Assembly (NCBI RefSeq): GCF_002101555.1
Contig: NZ_LQOL01000059.1
Coordinates: forward strand, 1 to 64,000
Source of the DNA: Mycolicibacterium canariasense
GTDB taxonomy: Bacteria > Actinomycetota > Actinomycetes > Mycobacteriales > Mycobacteriaceae
Direction: 5' to 3'
DNA: 64,000 nucleotides
This document shows positions 60,437 to 64,000 of this stretch, in pieces. Under the pieces are notes generated by a model. The model was not told where the DNA came from. It saw only the letters and a program-made list of their open reading frames with translations, and ran no database searches. A program made the position numbers and the translations under genes. The stretch's first letter is position 1, and each line of letters begins with the position of its first letter.

Positions 60437-61864
60437 CTACGGTGCGTAACCGAGCGCGGCCTTGACCTCCAGGTACTCGTCGAAGCCCGCGTCGCCCCAT
60501 TCCCGTCCGTTGCCGCTGCGTTTGTACCCGCCGAACGGCGCGGCGATGTCGAACGCGTGGTTGATGGCCACCGAGCCGGCCCGGATCCGGCGGGCGACCG
60601 CGCGGGCCGCATCAAGGTCGGCGGCCGAAACGTAGCCTGCCAGACCGTAATCGGTGTCGTTGGCGATGTCGACCGCTTGGTCCAGGTCGTCGTAGCCCAG
60701 AATGCACAGCACCGGGCCGAAGATCTCCTCCCGCGCGATCACCATGTCGTTGGTGACATCGGCGAACACGGTCGGTTTGACGAAGTAGCCGACGTCCAGA
60801 CCGTCGGGCCGGCCCGGGCCGCCGGCCACCAGCGTCGCGCCCTCGTCGATGCCCGTGTTGATCAGGCCCTGGATCTTGTCGTACTGGGCCTTGGAGGCGA
60901 CCGGTCCGATGGCTGACTTGTCATCGGGATCGTCGACGGCGACCCCGCAGGCGACCTGCCGCGCGATCGTGATGGCCTCGTCCATCCGCGAGTTCGGGAC
61001 CAACATGCGCGACGGCGCATTACAGCTCTGCCCGCTGTTGAGCATCATCACCTTCACCCCGGCGGCGACACCCTTGGCGAACTGGGCGTCGTCCAGCACG
61101 ATGTTGGGGCTCTTGCCGCCGAGTTCCTGGCTGACCCGCTTCACCGACGGTGCGGCGTTGCGGGCGACCTCGATGCCGGCGCGAGTCGAGCCGGTGAAGG
61201 ACACCATGTCGATGTCGGGGTGGCCGGCGATCGCCGCGCCGACACCCTGTCCGTCACCGAACACCATGTTGAAGACGCCGGCCGGAACCCCTGCGGCGTC
61301 GAGGATCTCGGCGAAGATCTGAGCGGAGTACGGCGCCACCTCCGAGGGCTTGAGCACCATGGTGCAACCGGTGGCCAGGGCCGGGAAGACCTTGACCGCG
61401 ATCTGGTTGAGCGGCCAGTTCCACGGGGTGATCAGCCCGCAGACACCGACAGGTTCCTTGATCAGCAGGGTGGAGCCGCGCTGCTCGTCGAACTCGAAGG
61501 TGGTCAGCACGTCGATCGCGGTGGCCAGATGTCCCAGGCCGAGGTTGACCTGCGGCCCGGCCGCCAGTCCCGGTGGGGCGCCCATCTCCTCGCTCACGGC
61601 GTCGGCCAGATCGCCGGACCGGTTCCGGTACTCGGACAGGATCGCCCCCAGCACCGCCAACCGGTCCTCCTTGCCGGTCTGCGACCAGGCCCCGAAGGCC
61701 CGCCGCGCGGCCCGCACCGCGGCGTCGACGTCGTCGGCCGAGCCGTTGGAGATGCGGCCCGACACCTGCTCGGTTCGGGGATTGTCGACGTCGAGGGTGC
61801 CCGGATGCACCGGGTCGACCCACTGACCGTCGATATAGAAGCTGAGGTATTCGCGCATGGGCAC
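60437..61864 (-). CDS. NAD(P)-dependent aldehyde dehydrogenase
   Basis: A 475-residue enzyme of the aldehyde dehydrogenase superfamily that oxidises an aldehyde to its acid. Catalytic Cys281 lies in NSGQSCNAPSR, the general base Glu247 in SQELGGKSPNI, and the oxyanion Asn150 in TPWNWP. LKPSEVAP and FTGSTRAG form the cofactor site. A second ATG (61858) is equally possible as start. Transcribed toward the arylsulfatase gene with 17 nt between stops. The substrate is not evident; alcohols released by the sulfatase could feed it, by inference only. Confidence 0.92.
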   Translation of the reverse strand: MPMREYLSFYIDGQWVDPVHPGTLDVDNPRTEQVSGRISNGSADDVDAAVRAARRAFGAWSQTGKEDRLAVLGAILSEYRNRSGDLADAVSEEMGAPPGLAAGPQVNLGLGHLATAIDVLTTFEFDEQRGSTLLIKEPVGVCGLITPWNWPLNQIAVKVFPALATGCTMVLKPSEVAPYSAQIFAEILDAAGVPAGVFNMVFGDGQGVGAAIAGHPDIDMVSFTGSTRAGIEVARNAAPSVKRVSQELGGKSPNIVLDDAQFAKGVAAGVKVMMLNSGQSCNAPSRMLVPNSRMDEAITIARQVACGVAVDDPDDKSAIGPVASKAQYDKIQGLINTGIDEGATLVAGGPGRPDGLDVGYFVKPTVFADVTNDMVIAREEIFGPVLCILGYDDLDQAVDIANDTDYGLAGYVSAADLDAARAVARRIRAGSVAINHAFDIAAPFGGYKRSGNGREWGDAGFDEYLEVKAALGYAP

Positions 61865-61909
61865 AACCCTTACCTACGACGGGCGGTTCGCGGACCGATT
61901 CACATGTGA

Positions 61910-62476
61910 TCAGCCGATCGGGACGAACGGACTCATCACGTCGCGGACGAATTGCACGATGTTGGTGCCCGGCGACCCGTCCGGGAAGCTGACCGTCGCC
62001 AGCACGTTGCCGCCGGCGTCGGCGAAGTTGCCGTCGGCCCGGTCCTGATGGGTGGACGAGGTCACCACGATGATGCCCGACGTGCCGGCCTCCTTGGCCA
62101 TCGGCACGGAGAATCTCGCGTTCTGCACCGTGCTGTTGGCGCGGTCCTCGACCAGGATCCGGTTGGCCGGGAAACCGAGCAGCATCAGCATGTTTCGCAT
62201 CTCACCGGCCTCGGTCCTGCCGTTCTTCGGGTTGCCGCCGGTGACGATGACCGGTGATTGCGGGAAGAACTGGGCCACCGCCAGCCCAGCGAGTACGCGG
62301 CGCTGCAGGACCGGGCGCATGCTGCCGTCGGGCCGCAGACCGTAGCCGAGGATGACGATCGCGGGTTTGGAGAAGTCCTTGCCCACCGGGCCGGGCGCCG
62401 CGTGTGCCGCCGGGGCGAGCAGACCCCACAGCGCCGCGAACACCAATACCAGCACCGCGATCCGGCTCCGCATCAC
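61910..62476 (-). CDS. Exported DUF218/YdcF-family protein
   Basis: A 188-residue protein with an N-terminal signal peptide (hydrophobic 5-20, cleavage likely after AAHAA near residue 26) and a DUF218 Rossmann-like domain: AIVILGYGLRPDGSMRPVLQRRV, VIVTGGNPKNGRTEAGEM, ILVEDRANSTVQNARFS and IIVVTSSTHQDRA. Family members such as YdcF and SanA bind nucleotide-like ligands and are linked to envelope integrity. The DUF218 core is complete. It reads in the same direction as the aldehyde dehydrogenase, 45 nt before it. Confidence 0.85.
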   Translation of the reverse strand: MMRSRIAVLVLVFAALWGLLAPAAHAAPGPVGKDFSKPAIVILGYGLRPDGSMRPVLQRRVLAGLAVAQFFPQSPVIVTGGNPKNGRTEAGEMRNMLMLLGFPANRILVEDRANSTVQNARFSVPMAKEAGTSGIIVVTSSTHQDRADGNFADAGGNVLATVSFPDGSPGTNIVQFVRDVMSPFVPIG

Positions 62477-62747
62477 CGCAAGTCCCCCCTATTTGACGTT
62501 AGCGCTACTAAGGGGTTTGTCGGCGGGGCGTGGGGTGGTGTTACAGGTGCCTGTCAGCACAGACCTGAGGCTTACGGCTTCCACGTCAGACAGCTGACAA
62601 CGCACTAGTGGTGATACCCGTTACCTCCATCATCGTCGCCGGCTGCCGGAAATGTCGCCGAGACGCTGCCGATCTCCGCGCGGAGCACCATCGCCGACAA
62701 TGCCAGCTGGCGTCTCGATCTCGCGCGGGAATCCTGGGAGGTCTAGC
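62477..62747. other. Intergenic region with short palindromes
   Basis: This 271-nt spacer separates two divergent genes and carries no convincing reading frame. It holds a TAGCGCTA palindrome (about 62502-62509) and a TCAG-ACAG-CTGA small inverted repeat (about 62586-62597), both possible operators. GGGAGG at 62736-62741 serves the gene that starts at 62748. Confidence 0.4.
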
Positions 62748-63131
62748 GTGGGCGGGATGGGTTTGTTCAGTCATGAGGAGTTCCGGGCCCCGGCCGACGG
62801 CGTTGGCGACGACGCTAGTGGTGGGGCTGTTGAGCAAGCTCGGGGTGCTCAGGTGAGCGAGTACGGGGTGGATGAACCCGTGGTGGTGGGTCCGGGGTTG
62901 CCGCCTGAGGACGGTTCATGCGGTCAGTTCGCTGTGCAGTTTCACGTCTCTACGTCAATGCTGCTCGGGCTGAAACAGATTGCGGATATGCGTGGGGTGA
63001 GCGTGCCGGAGGTATGCCGGCAGGTGGTCGGTGTGTTTGTTGCCCAGCAGGAGGGCGAACTCGGTGCATTGCTTGCGGCCGAGGCCGAGGCGGAGGCGGC
63101 TGATTACCGGCCGAGTTTGGGACAGGCGTAG
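62748..63131 (+). CDS. Small hypothetical protein, possible RHH-like C-terminus
   Basis: A 127-residue protein of unknown function. GTG 62748 is chosen because GGGAGG lies at ideal distance (6 nt); the ATG at 62757 is less well placed. The N-terminal half is Gly/Ala/Asp-rich and probably flexible. The C-terminal part (FAVQFHVSTSMLLGLKQIADMRGVSVPEVCRQVVGVFVAQQ) has a strand-helix-helix pattern like ribbon-helix-helix or antitoxin proteins. The N-terminal section has slightly lower GC and less typical codon use than the neighbours. No toxin partner is adjacent. Confidence 0.55.
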   Translation: MGGMGLFSHEEFRAPADGVGDDASGGAVEQARGAQVSEYGVDEPVVVGPGLPPEDGSCGQFAVQFHVSTSMLLGLKQIADMRGVSVPEVCRQVVGVFVAQQEGELGALLAAEAEAEAADYRPSLGQA

Positions 63132-63256
63132 CCGCGCCCGCCTCAGGGGTGCCGCCTGGATCTATCCTTGCTCCGATGAGGTCCGACTACCTCCGAATAG
63201 CGCTGGCACTCAAAAGCTCCAGGGCAGGTAGCCACCCAGCCGACCTTTCTACTCCG

Positions 63257-64000
63257 TCAGTGCACCTCTAAGTCGATATCGAAGAGCGACACAGGCCCGA
63301 GGATCACGCCGTTCTCCTCGACGTAGCGGTCCCACAGCTCGATCAAGTCGGCCAGTTTGTCGGGCCGGGCAGCGGCCAGGTCGTGGACCTCGCCAGGATC
63401 GCGCGAGAGATCATAGAGCTCCCAGGTGCCCGGACCGTACGGTGCGGGCAGATGCAGCGCCTTCCAGTCCCCCTGGCGAATCGCGCGGCGCCCGAACAAC
63501 TCCCACCCGGTGCCAGTGTCGGCATCATGCACCGTATCCGTCTGTCCGGACAGGTAGGCCACCATCGATCGGCCGCGCATCGGCTCGACCTCCCTGCCCC
63601 GGTACGCGGTGCCGGGGTGCGCGGCACCGGCGAGCTCCAGCACGGTCGGGGCGATGTCCATGACGGTGGTGAACGCGGTGCCGATCTCCCCCTGCCGAGC
63701 AAAGCCAGGCCAGGTGACAAAGCCCACCACCCGGATTCCGCCCTCGGTGGTGAAGGCCTTGTGCAGCCGCGACGGCGCGGTGGCGGCCTGCGCCCAGCGC
63801 GGGCCGTACCAGGCGTAGGAGGTGGGACCGCCAAGGTTGTCCACGCCGTTGTCACAATGCTTGGCGACGAATGCTTCGATTTCGGGGCCGCGCAGCGGCA
63901 TGGCCTCGACGATCGTCCCCTCCGCACCGTTGTCCGACAGAAAGACGACGACCGTGTTGTTGAGCTCGCCGGTGCTGTCGAGGTAGTCGATCACCCGCCC
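63257..64000 (-). CDS. Sulfatase, C-terminal part (runs off the right edge)
   Basis: The last 247 or so residues of a type I sulfatase. Visible are VIDYLDSTGELNNTVVVFLSDNGAEG, the metal-binding SDNG, then FTTEGGIRVVGFVTWPGF and MDIAPTVLELAG, typical of the arylsulfatase C-terminal half. The formylglycine site and N-terminus lie beyond base 64000. It differs from the AtsD-like enzyme at 58065-60419 and lacks that protein's long C-terminal beta extension. The stop is 125 nt from the convergent RHH-like gene. Confidence 0.88.
   Translation of the reverse strand, partial: GRVIDYLDSTGELNNTVVVFLSDNGAEGTIVEAMPLRGPEIEAFVAKHCDNGVDNLGGPTSYAWYGPRWAQAATAPSRLHKAFTTEGGIRVVGFVTWPGFARQGEIGTAFTTVMDIAPTVLELAGAAHPGTAYRGREVEPMRGRSMVAYLSGQTDTVHDADTGTGWELFGRRAIRQGDWKALHLPAPYGPGTWELYDLSRDPGEVHDLAAARPDKLADLIELWDRYVEENGVILGPVSLFDIDLEVH

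Noticed and set aside
1..64000. CRISPR arrays, insertion sequences, prophage, rRNA
   Set aside because: No regularly spaced repeats, transposase or phage genes, or rRNA-like sequence were seen; the only repeat-family gene is the 13E12/HNH protein.

Overview
The window is high-GC chromosomal DNA from a mycobacterium, most likely a rapid grower (Mycolicibacterium type). Evidence: gene content and order (a fused cysNC, oppBCDA, the lipoproteins lprB/lprC, a Rv1264-type adenylate cyclase, amiB2, udgB, tap and F420-type oxidoreductases), a mycofactocin-type short-chain dehydrogenase, a 13E12/DUF222 HNH protein, and frequent GTG starts. From memory of the M. tuberculosis map, the backbone is the Rv1257c-Rv1287 neighbourhood in inverted orientation, cut by several blocks of accessory genes. 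These locus comparisons are recalled, not computed.

Layout. 1-5.9 kb: nitronate monooxygenase, an alpha/beta hydrolase with a divergent TetR regulator and a twin operator, an Rrf2-type regulator, a flavin-binding protein, an isochorismatase-fold hydrolase and a mycofactocin-type SDR. 6-9.6 kb: the sulfate activation operon cysD-cysNC-cysQ with a recognisable promoter. 9.6-20 kb: a DHA2-type MFS pump, then a cell-envelope glycosylation block read leftwards: response regulator tcrX, kinase tcrY, an ArnT/YkcB-like glycosyltransferase, a GT2-GtrA fusion and a second ArnT-like enzyme. It is flanked by four small exported or membrane proteins, two or three of them Thr/Pro-rich. 20.1-25.6 kb: oligopeptide transporter oppBCDA. 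25.5-28.7 kb: a peptidase-like hydrolase, a DszC/SfnB-like flavoprotein, and a decayed NtaA/DszA-like monooxygenase. 28.7-38 kb: conserved core with an SbcCD-like pair, a SixA-like phosphatase, lprB/lprC and a heterodimeric ABC exporter. 38-42.9 kb: an RHH-like regulator, a DUF2510-AIM24 fusion, and a copper block (DUF305 lipoprotein, CopZ-like chaperone, Cu+ P-type ATPase) with a CsoR/RicR-like operator. 42.8-54 kb: adenylate cyclase, deoxyinosine glycosylase, a shortened SRPBCC protein, a 13E12 HNH gene with a LexA-type box, amidase, AraC regulator, HIT protein, deazaflavin nitroreductase, LLM oxidoreductase, UdgB and Tap. 54-64 kb: a large LuxR-type ATPase regulator, a glycolate-oxidase-like flavoprotein, an AtsD-like arylsulfatase, an aldehyde dehydrogenase, a DUF218 protein, a small RHH-like protein, and the C-terminal part of a second sulfatase running off the right edge.

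How the parts may work together. Sulfur is a recurring theme: sulfate activation (cysDNCQ), organosulfur oxidation (DszC-like, decayed DszA-like) and sulfate-ester cleavage (two sulfatases). The most interesting block is the TcrXY-glycosyltransferase cassette. It encodes synthesis, membrane translocation and outside transfer of a lipid-linked sugar. Repeated CATAG half-sites 11 bp apart lie before tcrX, before the divergent secreted-protein gene and before the GT2-GtrA gene, which suggests one regulon. The small exported Thr-rich proteins beside it are candidate glycosylation substrates.

I saw no rRNA, tRNA, CRISPR array, insertion sequence or phage gene. Long open frames antisense to real genes are abundant, as expected at this GC content, and were left out.
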